A stretch of 48,805 bases of DNA, taken from assembly GCA_017880865.1 (NCBI GenBank), contig JADGRL010000020.1, forward strand, positions 1 through 48,805. The letters run 5' to 3'. The DNA is from Gallionella sp. (GTDB taxonomy: Bacteria > Pseudomonadota > Gammaproteobacteria > Burkholderiales > Gallionellaceae). The position numbers and the translations under genes were made by a program. Positions within the stretch are counted from its first letter, which is position 1; every line of letters starts with the position of its first letter. Below, in pieces: positions 18,895-28,242 of this stretch. Under the pieces are notes generated by a model that worked only from the letters and a program-made list of their open reading frames with translations, had not been told where the DNA came from and searched no databases.

Positions 18895-19961
18895 ATGCAG
18901 CCTTCTGGCAAGGCAAGCGCGTCCTGCTGACCGGGCACACCGGTTTCAAGGGAAGCTGGTTGTCGCTCTGGTTGCAATCCATGGGTGCGCAGGTGGTGGG
19001 TTATGCGCTTGCTCCGCCGACCAATCCCAGCTTGTTTGAGGTCGCCAAAGTAGGCTCTGGCATGACCAGCATCATCGGCGATATCCGCGATCTGGAGCAT
19101 TTGCGCAAAGTGTTCGCCGAGCACAAGCCGGAGATCGTGATCCACATGGCGGCGCAACCGCTGGTGCGCTATTCCTATATCGAGCCGGTCGAGACTTATT
19201 CCACCAACGTGATGGGCACGGTGAATCTGCTTGAAGCCGTGCGCAGCACGAACAGCGTGAGGGCGGTGGTGAATGTCACCACCGACAAGTGTTACGAGAA
19301 CCGTGAATGGGCGTGGGGCTACCGCGAGAATGAAGCGATGGGTGGCTTTGATCCATACAGTAGCAGCAAGGGCTGCGCGGAGCTGGTGACCGCCGCCTAT
19401 CGCAACTCATACTTCCATCCCGAGAAATATAAAACACATCGCGTCGCCTTGGCCACGGGCAGAGCAGGTAACGTCATCGGCGGGGGTGATTGGGCGGAAG
19501 ATCGGCTCATCCCGGATATAATGCGCGCCATCACAGAAGGAAAGCCCGTCAATATCCGCAACCCGCACGCCATTCGTCCCTGGCAGCATGTGCTAGAGCC
19601 GCTGTCAGGCTATCTGGTACTGGCGCAAAAGCTTTATCAAGAGGGCGCGAGTTACGCGGAAGGCTGGAACTTCGGGCCGAACGATGAGGATGCCAAACCG
19701 GTGCAATGGATCGTAGAGAAGCTGACCAAATCCTGGGGAGAGCTGGCGAGTTGGGTGCTGGATGGCGGCGAACATCCGCATGAGGCGCATTACCTGAAGC
19801 TGGATTGTTCCAAGGCGAAAGCGCGACTGGACTGGCATCCGAGATGGCATCTCGAAGACGCGTTGAGCGCGATCGTCGATTGGCATCGTGCCTATCGCGA
19901 TGAAAAAGATATGAAAGAATTTACACTGGGTCAGATACAGCAATATGTGAACGGGCGATAA
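18891..19961 (+). CDS. rfbG: CDP-glucose 4,6-dehydratase
   Basis: A 356-residue extended SDR that produces CDP-4-keto-6-deoxyglucose. Seen are the [17 protein letters not shown] cofactor loop, [24 protein letters not shown] and the catalytic YSSSKGCAE, followed by [19 protein letters not shown], all diagnostic for RfbG. ATG 18891 overlaps the rfbF stop, a common arrangement. A toxin-antitoxin pair begins four bases after its stop instead of the expected rfbH. Confidence 0.95.
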   Translation: MNAAFWQGKRVLLTGHTGFKGSWLSLWLQSMGAQVVGYALAPPTNPSLFEVAKVGSGMTSIIGDIRDLEHLRKVFAEHKPEIVIHMAAQPLVRYSYIEPVETYSTNVMGTVNLLEAVRSTNSVRAVVNVTTDKCYENREWAWGYRENEAMGGFDPYSSSKGCAELVTAAYRNSYFHPEKYKTHRVALATGRAGNVIGGGDWAEDRLIPDIMRAITEGKPVNIRNPHAIRPWQHVLEPLSGYLVLAQKLYQEGASYAEGWNFGPNDEDAKPVQWIVEKLTKSWGELASWVLDGGEHPHEAHYLKLDCSKAKARLDWHPRWHLEDALSAIVDWHRAYRDEKDMKEFTLGQIQQYVNGR

Positions 19962-19965
19962 TCGG

Positions 19966-20388
19966 ATGACGACAAGGGACGCAACATCGCAATCTCCGCA
20001 GGCTATAGATGCGCAACTTAAGGAGGTGTTGGCGCGCTTTCCGCAGATAGTGCTCGCACTGTTATTTGGTTCAGTTGCCTCGGGTCGCCAGCGCGCAGAT
20101 AGTGATTTGGATATAGCGGTTGCTGCCGCACAAGTGCTGACTATTCAAGAAAGAATAACGCTGGTCAGTGCGTTAGCGGAGCGTACCGGACGGTCTGTTG
20201 ATTTGATCGATTTGCATGGGGTGTCCGAGCCCTTGCTTGGGCAAATAGTACATCATGGTAGAAGATTGCTGGGCAGCGATACCTTTTACGGTGAGTTGAT
20301 TAGTCACCATTTGTTTGAACAGGCGGACTTCATGCCATATCGGACCAGGTTGCTTGCGGAAAGGCGGATGGCATGGATCGGGAAGTAG
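19966..20388 (+). CDS. mntA: MntA-type nucleotidyltransferase antitoxin
   Basis: A 140-residue minimal nucleotidyltransferase with the motif FGSVASGRQRADSDLDIAV (GSx10DxD type) near residues 35-53. In characterised MntA/HepT systems MntA neutralises the HEPN toxin by AMPylating a tyrosine near its active site. It overlaps the hepT gene by 16 bases. The pair is embedded in the polysaccharide operon between rfbG (4-base gap) and rfbH, so it probably rides on operon transcription. The assignment rests on motif and pairing. Confidence 0.85.
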   Translation: MTTRDATSQSPQAIDAQLKEVLARFPQIVLALLFGSVASGRQRADSDLDIAVAAAQVLTIQERITLVSALAERTGRSVDLIDLHGVSEPLLGQIVHHGRRLLGSDTFYGELISHHLFEQADFMPYRTRLLAERRMAWIGK

Positions 20389-20789
20389 TCGAGCAGAAAT
20401 TGGAATCGTTGCGTCGCTGTTTGCGTCGCATAGAAACAAAGTGCCCAACGGATGCTGCTATGTTAGTCGCGGATATTGATCTTCAAGATATAGTCTCGCT
20501 CAACCTCAGTCGTGCGGTACAAATATCGGTGGATATCGGCGCGCATCTGATTGCCGGCATGGAAGTGCCGCCACCTGACACCATGGGACAAACATTCGAT
20601 TTGCTGGCGCAGGAAGGTTTGTTGAGCAACGAGTTGGCGAGCAGTCTCAAAAAAGCAGTGGGCTTTCGAAATATTGCGGTTCACAGTTACGAGAATATCA
20701 ATTGGATCATTGTGCATAGCATTGTGAAATATCATCTCGCAGATTTTTCAGAATTTGCCAAGGTCGTTGCGATGAGATTGAATGGCTGA
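20373..20789 (+). CDS. hepT: HepT-like HEPN ribonuclease toxin
   Basis: A 138-residue all-helical HEPN-fold protein, the likely toxin of the MntA/HepT pair. The catalytic motif is RNIAVHSY near residue 112, fitting R-x4-H-x-Y, where the Tyr is the AMPylation target in studied homologues. In known systems HepT cleaves RNA. The start overlaps mntA. All key residues are intact, so the pair is probably functional. Confidence 0.85.
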   Translation: MDREVVEQKLESLRRCLRRIETKCPTDAAMLVADIDLQDIVSLNLSRAVQISVDIGAHLIAGMEVPPPDTMGQTFDLLAQEGLLSNELASSLKKAVGFRNIAVHSYENINWIIVHSIVKYHLADFSEFAKVVAMRLNG

Positions 20790-20914
20790 CTACTCAAAGC
20801 CATGATGAGAAAAAGTAACGTTCTTCCATCTTTCGTGGGGAGGACGAAATAAATAGTTCATTTAGAGTAAGCCCTGATTCATTAGCTGCTGGGGCACCAC
20901 AAAATCAATAAGTT

Positions 20915-20960
20915 GTAGGTCGGGTTTTAACCCGACATGTCGGGCTGAAGCCCGACCTAC
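20915..20960. repeat. Palindromic REP-like repeat
   Basis: A 46-base palindromic unit starting GTAGGTCGGG and ending CCCGACCTAC, built of two inner hairpins: one around TTTTAA, the other around CTGAAG. The same GTAGGTCGGG/CCCGACCTAC repeat type is, from memory, dispersed in many betaproteobacteria. It lies between hepT and rfbH and is probably part of the scar left where the toxin-antitoxin pair entered the operon. Confidence 0.6.
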
Positions 20961-20992
20961 GACCTGATGGATAATTTAAGTAAGGGGCTGGC

Positions 20993-22306
20993 ATGAGTAA
21001 AGAAACGATAAAGCAACAGATTCTTAATCTGGTCGAGCAATACAGCACGCTGCAATATGCAGAAAAAGCCTTCACGGCGGGCACATCAGTTGTTCCCCCT
21101 TCCGGTAAGGTCATCGGCGCACCCGAACTGAAGAACATGGTCGAGGCCTCCCTGGATGGCTGGCTCACCACCGGGCGTTTCAACGAAGCTTTCGAGAAAC
21201 GCTTCGCCGAATTCGTCGGTGTACCGTATGCGTTGACCACCACCTCCGGTTCATCGGCGAATTTGCTGGCCTTCACCGCGCTGACTTCGCACAAGCTGGG
21301 CGATCGCGCCTTGAAGCCGGGCGATGAAGTCATCACCGTCGCGGCAGGCTTCCCCACCACAGTGAACCCGATTTTGCAGAACGGCATGGTGCCGGTGTTC
21401 GTGGATGTGGACATCCCCACTTACAACATCGACCCGAAAAAAATAGAAGCGGCGATCAGTCCCAAGACGAAAGCCATCATGGTGGCGCACACGCTGGGCA
21501 ACCCGTTCGATCTGGATGCGGTGATGGTATTGGCCAAGAAACACAATCTCTGGGTCATCGAAGACTGCTGCGACGCGCTCGGCTCGCGCTACAAGGGCCA
21601 GCACGTCGGCACCTTCGGCCACATCGCAACTTGCAGCTTTTACCCGGCTCACCACATCACGATGGGCGAGGGTGGCATGATATTCACCAAAGACCGCGAC
21701 CTGCGCTCTATCATCGAATCGTTCCGCGACTGGGGACGCGACTGCTACTGCGGGCCGGGCTGCGACAACACCTGCGGTAAGCGTTTCGGCCAACAACTGG
21801 GCTCGTTACCGTTCGGCTATGACCACAAATACACCTATTCACACCTGGGCTACAACCTCAAGATCACCGACATGCAGGCCGCTTGTGCGCTGGCGCAGAT
21901 GGACCGCCTGCCGGGCTTTATCGAGGCGCGCAAACACAACTTCGCCTTTCTTAAAGAACGCCTGAAATCGTGCGAAGAATTTCTGATTCTGCCGGAAGCC
22001 ACCGCTGGCAGCGAGCCGTCCTGGTTCGGTTTCCCGATCACCGTGCGCGAGTCGGCTGGAATCGCGCGGGTCGAGCTGTTGAAATATCTGGATCAGTACA
22101 AGATCGGCACGCGCCTGCTGTTTGCCGGCAACCTGACGCGCCAGCCGTATTTCGAAGGTCGCACCTACCGCATCAGCGGAGAGCTCACCAACACGGACAA
22201 GATCATGAATGACACGCTTTGGATCGGTGTGTATCCCGGACTGTCTGAGGAGATGTTGAGTTTCGTGGTCGAGAAGATCGAAGCGTTCTTCGGCGTGAAT
22301 TTCTAA
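20993..22306 (+). CDS. rfbH: CDP-4-keto-6-deoxyglucose 3-dehydrase (E1)
   Basis: A 437-residue PMP-dependent, [2Fe-2S]-containing dehydrase that removes the C3 hydroxyl in dideoxyhexose synthesis. Diagnostic features are all present: H220 replaces the usual PLP-binding lysine ([13 protein letters not shown]), and cysteines 193, 251, 253 and 261 match the C-x57-C-x1-C-x7-C iron-sulfur pattern of E1. It normally works with a ferredoxin-type reductase E3, and no E3 gene is in the window. AAGGGG lies a few bases before ATG. Upstream are the MntA/HepT pair and a palindromic repeat. Confidence 0.95.
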   Translation: MSKETIKQQILNLVEQYSTLQYAEKAFTAGTSVVPPSGKVIGAPELKNMVEASLDGWLTTGRFNEAFEKRFAEFVGVPYALTTTSGSSANLLAFTALTSHKLGDRALKPGDEVITVAAGFPTTVNPILQNGMVPVFVDVDIPTYNIDPKKIEAAISPKTKAIMVAHTLGNPFDLDAVMVLAKKHNLWVIEDCCDALGSRYKGQHVGTFGHIATCSFYPAHHITMGEGGMIFTKDRDLRSIIESFRDWGRDCYCGPGCDNTCGKRFGQQLGSLPFGYDHKYTYSHLGYNLKITDMQAACALAQMDRLPGFIEARKHNFAFLKERLKSCEEFLILPEATAGSEPSWFGFPITVRESAGIARVELLKYLDQYKIGTRLLFAGNLTRQPYFEGRTYRISGELTNTDKIMNDTLWIGVYPGLSEEMLSFVVEKIEAFFGVNF

Positions 22307-22327
22307 TTATCGTAACTGGGCGAAAAA

Positions 22328-23215
22328 ATGAAAGTAATATTAACTGGTGGGACAGGATTTTTGGGGTGTAATCTGCTCCATAAGTTACTAGCCAATAATT
22401 ACGAAGTCATTGTTCTGAAAAGATCATTTTCGAAGCTGGATCGGATTCATTCAGTACTGGGACATCACAATCTCACCCTGTTTGATTTGGATATAGGCAA
22501 TGTTGAGGACGTGTTTGCCGGTACTGCAATTGACAGCATTATCCATACCGCGACCGAGTACGGACGGCCTGGATCCTCCATTCATCAGGTACTCGAAACC
22601 AATCTGGTTTATCCAATCAAACTGATAGAGTTGGGTATAAAGTACGGCGTTAAAAGCTTTATAAATACTGATTCTTATTTTAACAAAGAAAATTTTAGAT
22701 ACTCCCATTTACTGAACTATTCCCTATCAAAGCGCAGCTTGGTTAGTTGGTTGAAAAATCTGTCTGAGCACATCCACGTAACAAACGTGGTGCTAGAGCA
22801 TTTGTATGGTCCTTATGATGACGAAGCAAAATTTGTTGGGAACATGATTCATAATATTGCTATCAAGCAAGTTGCACGCATAGCTTTAACTCACGGCCAC
22901 CAGAAGCGTGACTTTATTTATGTAGATGATGCAACAGATGCCTATCTGTTGTTGCTCGGCCACATGAAGCACAGCAACGCCAGATACAGTGAATTTCAAC
23001 TTGGAACAGGACAGAGTATTCCTGTTCGCACTTTGGCTGAGACCATAAAAGATTTATCTTCATCTCCAACCATATTAGGATTTGGAGACATTGAGTATCG
23101 CAGTGATGAGATTATGGATTCAAAAGCCGATAACACAGCTTTGATGGAGTTAGGTTGGCGTCCCCATGTTACGCTGCAAGATGGCGTCATCAAAACTATC
23201 AATTCATACAGATAA
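22328..23215 (+). CDS. CDP-abequose synthase-like NAD-dependent reductase (RfbJ type)
   Basis: A 295-residue extended SDR with LTGGTGFLG at residues 5-13, catalytic Tyr131 and Lys135 (YSLSK), and the distinctive stretches TATEYGRPGSS and FINTDSYFNKENFRYSHL. These closely parallel the RfbJ CDP-abequose synthase of Salmonella as I remember it. With rfbF, rfbG and rfbH just upstream it would reduce the 4-keto group of the CDP-3,6-dideoxy intermediate. Whether the product is abequose or a stereoisomer (for example paratose) cannot be told from sequence. Codon use becomes AT-rich here. Confidence 0.8.
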   Translation: MKVILTGGTGFLGCNLLHKLLANNYEVIVLKRSFSKLDRIHSVLGHHNLTLFDLDIGNVEDVFAGTAIDSIIHTATEYGRPGSSIHQVLETNLVYPIKLIELGIKYGVKSFINTDSYFNKENFRYSHLLNYSLSKRSLVSWLKNLSEHIHVTNVVLEHLYGPYDDEAKFVGNMIHNIAIKQVARIALTHGHQKRDFIYVDDATDAYLLLLGHMKHSNARYSEFQLGTGQSIPVRTLAETIKDLSSSPTILGFGDIEYRSDEIMDSKADNTALMELGWRPHVTLQDGVIKTINSYR

Positions 23216-23266
23216 GCTCGACGCGTTATTGTCCTGAATGAGATCACCACACTAAAGGTACTTCAT

Positions 23267-24574
23267 GTGAAATTGTTTTCTCACGATTTTCGTCATACAT
23301 TAAAAAATCAATTATGGAGATTATTTTCCGGCCCTGCATTATTGTTAGTTCTACCGTTATTCCTAAGCGCTGAAACCCAGGGATATTGGTTTACTTTTGT
23401 AAGTCTTGCCGCGTTAGCTGTTTTTGCTGATTTGGGATTTACGGTGATAATTCTTCAGTGGTCCGCTCACGAGTTTGCCCACCTCTCTTTTGATGAGAAC
23501 CGTAAATTCTCTGGAAACAAAACGAGTCTAAGCCGCATTTCTTCGCTATTTGTTTTTTCGGTTAGATGGTCTGGCTTTATGGTTGCTATAGCCTTCCCAA
23601 TAATTTTTGCTATTGGATATTTCTTGCTGTCGCAAAAAAGCACAAGCGTGAATTGGCATTTCCCTTGGCTTATTTATTGCGCAACATCGGTTCTCGTGTT
23701 TATTAATAATGTAATACTTTCATTTTTTGAGGGATGTAATTCCGTTGGAAATATACAAAAGGTTCGTTTTTATATTAGTGTTGCCTCAAGCGTAGTTACG
23801 ATACTAGGCGTAGTTGCCGGATTTGGGCTCTATGCATTGGCAGCCGGTTTGTTGGTCTCTTCGCTTGTTGGCACATACGTGATTTACGTTAATCATGTAA
23901 GTGCTATAAAGCAAATGCTATCTTTATATAAGTCGTGTCAGCATCCTTGGAAACGTGAGCTGTCGCCACTATTGTGGCGGTATGCAATTAGCTGGGCAAG
24001 CGGGTATTTTATTTTTCAAATATTCACACCGGCTGCATTTCATTATTACGGTGCAATCGAAGCAGGCAGAGTTGGCCTGAGTATCGCGGCTTTGATGGCA
24101 ATTTATGGCATTGCCAATATTTGGATGACCATAATAATTCCGAAAGCTAACATTTATGTTGCTCAGGGCGATTATTTCAATTTCAACTTAGTGTTCAATA
24201 AAAACCTTAAGTTAACAATTGCTACCTATTTGGTTGGGATTTCGTTTTTTTTGTTATTGTTGGAAGCGTTTGGAAATGCACTTAAATTGAGTGATCGATT
24301 CGTTAGCACAAGCAGTTTGATCGTGCTCGCTATCGCATGGTTATTGCAAATGTTGGTAAATGCATGGGCTGTTTATATTCGTGCCCATAAGCAAGAGCCA
24401 CTTGCTCTGGCTTCGTTAGTATGGGCAATTTATACCTCGTTAACAACATGGGCGATAGCTGCTTTTTTACCAATTGAATATTATTTTTTGGGCTTTCTAA
24501 GCAGCTACGTATTAATACTACCGTGGTTCCACAAGATTTTTTTAAGCTACAAAAAGGAAGCTTTGCGAGCATGA
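23267..24574 (+). CDS. O-antigen/polysaccharide flippase (Wzx-like)
   Basis: A 435-residue polytopic inner-membrane protein with about 10-12 hydrophobic helices. A first amphipathic segment with FRHTLKNQLWRLFSGPALLLVLPLFL is like those of Wzx/MurJ-type exporters, which move undecaprenyl-linked oligosaccharide units across the membrane. Sequence conservation is low in this family, so the assignment depends on topology and context. GTG 23267 is used as start, with AAAGG about ten bases before. The next gene's ATG overlaps its stop. DNA is distinctly AT-rich. Confidence 0.7.
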   Translation: MKLFSHDFRHTLKNQLWRLFSGPALLLVLPLFLSAETQGYWFTFVSLAALAVFADLGFTVIILQWSAHEFAHLSFDENRKFSGNKTSLSRISSLFVFSVRWSGFMVAIAFPIIFAIGYFLLSQKSTSVNWHFPWLIYCATSVLVFINNVILSFFEGCNSVGNIQKVRFYISVASSVVTILGVVAGFGLYALAAGLLVSSLVGTYVIYVNHVSAIKQMLSLYKSCQHPWKRELSPLLWRYAISWASGYFIFQIFTPAAFHYYGAIEAGRVGLSIAALMAIYGIANIWMTIIIPKANIYVAQGDYFNFNLVFNKNLKLTIATYLVGISFFLLLLEAFGNALKLSDRFVSTSSLIVLAIAWLLQMLVNAWAVYIRAHKQEPLALASLVWAIYTSLTTWAIAAFLPIEYYFLGFLSSYVLILPWFHKIFLSYKKEALRA

Positions 24575-25539
24575 AAGCCAACCAACTTATTTCGATAACA
24601 ATCCCGACCTATAATCGGGCTGAATTCCTTGATCGTTGCCTGGCACTCCACATTCCTTTAGCTAAAGCACATAACATACAAATATTTGTTTCTGATAACG
24701 CATCCACTGATGATACAGAATTAGTCGTCAAGAAGAGAATGGCAGAGTACCCATTGATAAGATATAGCAGAAACGAGGCTAATCTTGGAATGGATAAAAA
24801 TTTTGAGCAAGCTCTAAGAATTGCCCAGACGGAATATATTTGGCTTCTAGGGGATACTTACAAAATACCATCTGAAGGGATTAGTTATTTTTTCGAGATA
24901 ATTTCAAAAAGTAAGCAAGATTATGATGCGCTTATTTTTAATGTAAGAAATAGAGTTCTGGATGTCCCTGGGCAGGATTACAACGACAGAAATAAATTGT
25001 TATCTGACCTAGGTTGGCACATGACGTGTTTAGCCAGCTTGGTTTATAATTCCAAGGCTGTAAAAAGTGCAGATTTTGAACGCTATAAGAACACGGACTT
25101 GGTGCAAACAGGGATTATTTTTGACTATATCGGTAATAGAGAATTTCTTATTCATTGGAAAGAAAATATTTCGATTCAAGCTATATCAGTTGAGGGAATA
25201 AAAAAAGTTGGTTGGCAAAGTCGTACCTTCGAAATATGGACCGAGAGATGGCCGAATTTAGTTTTTTCACTCCCACCATCGTACAGGTTGGATGTAAAGT
25301 TAAAATGTATTAAGGACCACGGAATAAAATCTGGGTTATTTTCTTTGAAGTCGCTATTGTTTCTTAGAAGTTGCAACACACTTAATAGAAAAACATACCA
25401 GAGATACTCGATATATTTCCCATTAACCATCAACTTTTCAAAAGTTACAATATTTCTTATCTCATTGCTTCCAATTTTTCTTCTTCATAGAAGTATTATT
25501 TTATATAAGCAAATTAAGAAGCAAAATATTATTGCTTAG
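24571..25539 (+). CDS. Glycosyltransferase family 2, possible abequosyltransferase
   Basis: A 322-residue GT-A protein starting SITIPTYNRAEFLDRCL, with VSDNASTDDTELVV as the nucleotide-sugar site. The usual acidic DxD is replaced by WLLGDTYKI, so metal binding must differ or the activity be altered. Overall shape and neighbours suggest a dideoxyhexose (abequose) transferase, but this is inference. The ATG overlaps the flippase stop and AAAAGGAAG stands before it. The C-terminus ends with a hydrophobic helix (about 295-315), perhaps a membrane contact. Confidence 0.7.
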   Translation: MKANQLISITIPTYNRAEFLDRCLALHIPLAKAHNIQIFVSDNASTDDTELVVKKRMAEYPLIRYSRNEANLGMDKNFEQALRIAQTEYIWLLGDTYKIPSEGISYFFEIISKSKQDYDALIFNVRNRVLDVPGQDYNDRNKLLSDLGWHMTCLASLVYNSKAVKSADFERYKNTDLVQTGIIFDYIGNREFLIHWKENISIQAISVEGIKKVGWQSRTFEIWTERWPNLVFSLPPSYRLDVKLKCIKDHGIKSGLFSLKSLLFLRSCNTLNRKTYQRYSIYFPLTINFSKVTIFLISLLPIFLLHRSIILYKQIKKQNIIA

Positions 25540-25754
25540 CAAGCATTTTGGTAACAGCCGCAACCATATTTTAGACCGCTTAGCTGTGGAGGCTGTGTGC
25601 TAAGATTCAAAATCTTGGAAAAAGTGACCCTCGATTTGGCAGGACACATTTTTCAATATCTGTCGGGCACCGTCGCGCAAACAAATTAAGTACTTGGGTA
25701 CGTGGTTTCATCAACCGCAAGCTTCATTAATGGTTTTCTTAGGGTTAAATTCTG

Positions 25755-26666
25755 ATGGCTATTGCTGCGATTGTAGTTACGTACTTTCCCAATGAAATAC
25801 TTTTAGCGCGATTGCTGCGGAGTATTGGTAATGAGGTCGAAAAAATATACGTTATCGACAATACGCCAAATGGAAACCAGAATTGGTTGACTTCAGAATG
25901 GCTCACCAAATCGGATTTTGATGTTGGTTACCACGCGCTTGGTGAGAATTACGGAATTGCAAAAGCGCAGAATATTGGAATTGATTTTGCTATAAAAGAT
26001 GGCTGTGATCATGTGATTCTTTTTGACCAAGACAGTGCTCCACCAAGAGAAATGATAAATAGGCTTGCTAGTGCCGAACTGAAATTATTAGACGTTGGTG
26101 TTAAGGTCGGGTCGGTAGGTCCCCTTTTCTTAGACGAAAAAACTAAGGAGTACTCCCCAGCTGTACGTCACGGTGGGCTGATGGTCCATAAAATTAAAGT
26201 ATCACCCAATGAAAGTTTGCCGGTTGTTGCGGATCATCTTATTGCATCCGGCTCATTAATACGTGTGTCTATCTTGCAAGAAGTTGGTGTTATGCGGGAA
26301 GATTTTTTTATTGATTGGGTTGATATTGAATGGGGATTGCGTTCGGGGAACTTTGGTTGTTTGCACTTCATCATTCCTGATGTTGTCATGCTTCACAGCA
26401 TTGGTGATGAATTTATTTCTTTAGGGAAGAAAAAAATCACTTTGCATAATGATATAAGAAATTATTATATCGTTAGAAATGCATGCTATCTCCTTTTAAA
26501 CAAGTCGCTAAATTGGCAATGGCGCGCAAATATCCTTTTCAAAATACCTCGATATGTCATAGTGTATTCTATAACAACTACCTCAAAAAAAAGGGTGAGA
26601 GCCTTTCTGCTACTAATGCGCGCATGTTCAGATGGTTTATTTGGCCGACTTGGTAAGGCTTTCTAA
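25755..26666 (+). CDS. Glycosyltransferase family 2 (rhamnosyltransferase type)
   Basis: A 303-residue GT2 enzyme, AT-rich. It begins IAAIVVTYFPNEILLARLLRSI with YVIDNTPNG, then GENYGIAKAQNIGIDFA and the acidic motif FDQDSAPP, an arrangement typical of dTDP-rhamnose-using transferases of the WbbL/RfbN kind. FFIDWVDIEWGLR is the usual acceptor-side acidic motif. The locus makes dTDP-rhamnose, which agrees. A 215-base gap without a recognisable gene precedes it; its ribosome site is weak (AGGG). Confidence 0.78.
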   Translation: MAIAAIVVTYFPNEILLARLLRSIGNEVEKIYVIDNTPNGNQNWLTSEWLTKSDFDVGYHALGENYGIAKAQNIGIDFAIKDGCDHVILFDQDSAPPREMINRLASAELKLLDVGVKVGSVGPLFLDEKTKEYSPAVRHGGLMVHKIKVSPNESLPVVADHLIASGSLIRVSILQEVGVMREDFFIDWVDIEWGLRSGNFGCLHFIIPDVVMLHSIGDEFISLGKKKITLHNDIRNYYIVRNACYLLLNKSLNWQWRANILFKIPRYVIVYSITTTSKKRVRAFLLLMRACSDGLFGRLGKAF

Positions 26667-26668
26667 CT

Positions 26669-27742
26669 ATGGCCGCGTATTGGATACTATATTTTTATGT
26701 AGTAATCACCACGTTACTATGTTCCGTAAACAAGGAGAATTTGCTTTATTCAATGAGGCATATCCTCTTAGCACTATTGGTAATAGTCTTGGTCATTTTT
26801 TCCGGTTTTAGGGGAGTTCAGGTCGATGCGGATTCTGCAAATTATCTTGGATGGTTTCAGGGCTTAAATGAAATAGATGGTAACGATTTGTTTCTATTTA
26901 AAGACCCGGCTTTTTATATTGTTGGAAGCATCATTTCTGGATTAGGTCTTGGAATTTCATATTTGTTCTTGAGTTATGCATCAGTTGCATTATGGTCAAA
27001 ATTTCAGCTCATTAAATATTTTGCATATGCCGAATATTCCCATTATTTTTTATATCTGTACTTCTGCCGATTCTACTTTGTTCATGATATGACCCAGATT
27101 CGTATAGGAGCCGCTACCGGACTCGCTACATTGGCATTGATTTTGTTGTTTCGAAAAAACATCTATTTAAGTATCGCCGCTTTTATTTTAGCAATTGCAT
27201 TTCATTTGTCTGTTATTTTGATGCTCCCTTTTTTTGTCCTCTTGAGTTTCGGTTATTGTTTTGAATCACGGTTGCCATTATTTTTAATTCTATGCCTTGC
27301 CGGTATGGTGAATGTGAATTTTGATTTGTTTATTAATATACTAGGATTAAATGATTTTACTCGGATTGCTGATTACGTTAATGGTGACTATGATGTGAAG
27401 CCAATCAGCCTATTCTCTTTTTATTTTATAGTTAAAGCTTCTTTGCTTTCATTTTTAATATTGTTTCGTTGGCGATCTTTAAGAGATTTCGATCGTATGG
27501 TTGTTTACTTAGTAATGGCAGGTCTTTTACTGCAGGTAGCCCTTATGAATAATGATGCTTTGGCTTTGCGTGCAGCCGAAGTCTTTGCAGTTTTTGATTT
27601 GATATTATTTATTACCCCATTTCTTTTTCTTTCTGCATCTTTTAAAGCTGGTTATGCCGTGTTTATTTTCTTAGTCGGAAGTATTTTCTTTGTTTCGTCC
27701 CTTAAAATTATGGGGCCATACACGTTGGCTTCTATTAATTGA
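26669..27742 (+). CDS. EpsG/Wzy-type polysaccharide polymerase
   Basis: A 357-residue inner-membrane protein with about nine to eleven hydrophobic helices. The sequence FSGFRGVQVDADSANYLGWF near residues 46-65 is the signature of the EpsG family, which acts as Wzy-type polymerase joining repeat units in the periplasm. A periplasmic loop near FVHDMTQIRIGAA also fits. It begins two bases after the rhamnosyltransferase stop. AT-rich, as usual for polymerase genes. Confidence 0.75.
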   Translation: MAAYWILYFYVVITTLLCSVNKENLLYSMRHILLALLVIVLVIFSGFRGVQVDADSANYLGWFQGLNEIDGNDLFLFKDPAFYIVGSIISGLGLGISYLFLSYASVALWSKFQLIKYFAYAEYSHYFLYLYFCRFYFVHDMTQIRIGAATGLATLALILLFRKNIYLSIAAFILAIAFHLSVILMLPFFVLLSFGYCFESRLPLFLILCLAGMVNVNFDLFINILGLNDFTRIADYVNGDYDVKPISLFSFYFIVKASLLSFLILFRWRSLRDFDRMVVYLVMAGLLLQVALMNNDALALRAAEVFAVFDLILFITPFLFLSASFKAGYAVFIFLVGSIFFVSSLKIMGPYTLASIN

Positions 27743-27789
27743 GGCAATCGACCCTGCATGACTTGTACTTTATAACTATGATCCAGAGC

Positions 27790-28160
27790 TATGTCACTTG
27801 ATTTCTTGAAGGTGTTACTGACGTAATGTTGGCGATTGTAGATAACTCATAGACGCCGCTATCGCATTCGCTGTTCGAGCTTCCCCGCGTGCGTTACATA
27901 TTTAATAACGCCAATCGGGGCTTTGGTGCTGCGCACAATTGGGCTATTGCCGCTCTAGGCGCAGAGTCTTTTTTTTATTTAATTTTGAACCCGTATATTT
28001 GTTTCGTAGTAGAAGTAATTCCTCATCTGGCAAGTGTGATGCGCAACATTCCAGGCCGATTAAGTCACTGCAGGCCATCATTAATCGCCGCTGTGAGTTA
28101 CATGCGTTTAAGTTATATTTTCCGAATGGACTCTGCTTGCACTAAGCTCTTTCTATGTGC
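27790..28160 (+). pseudogene. Decayed GT2 glycosyltransferase
   Basis: In one frame the DNA reads LAIVDNS, then a TAG stop (27850-27852), then TPLSHSLFELPRVRYIFNN and GFGAAHNWAI, followed by FFYLILNPYICF. This is the N-terminal half of a rhamnosyltransferase-like GT2 with an in-frame stop and the DxD region degraded (NPYIC for NPDIxF). Further on, YFPNG appears in another frame, showing a frameshift, probably near the T8 run at 27970. No intact product is possible. Confidence 0.75.
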
Positions 28161-28184
28161 ATATAGAAGCTTAGCGTAAGAAAC

Positions 28185-28214
28185 AACATCAACATCAACA
28201 TCAATATTAATATT
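28185..28214 (+). repeat. Hexanucleotide tandem repeat AACATC/AATATT
   Basis: Three copies of AACATC followed by two of AATATT and a partial unit, encoding alternating Asn-Ile if translated. It lies between two decayed glycosyltransferase fragments, immediately before a short reading frame. Such a tract can expand or contract by slippage. Confidence 0.7.
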
Positions 28215-28242
28215 AATAAGGTTGAATATTGTGAATGCTAAT

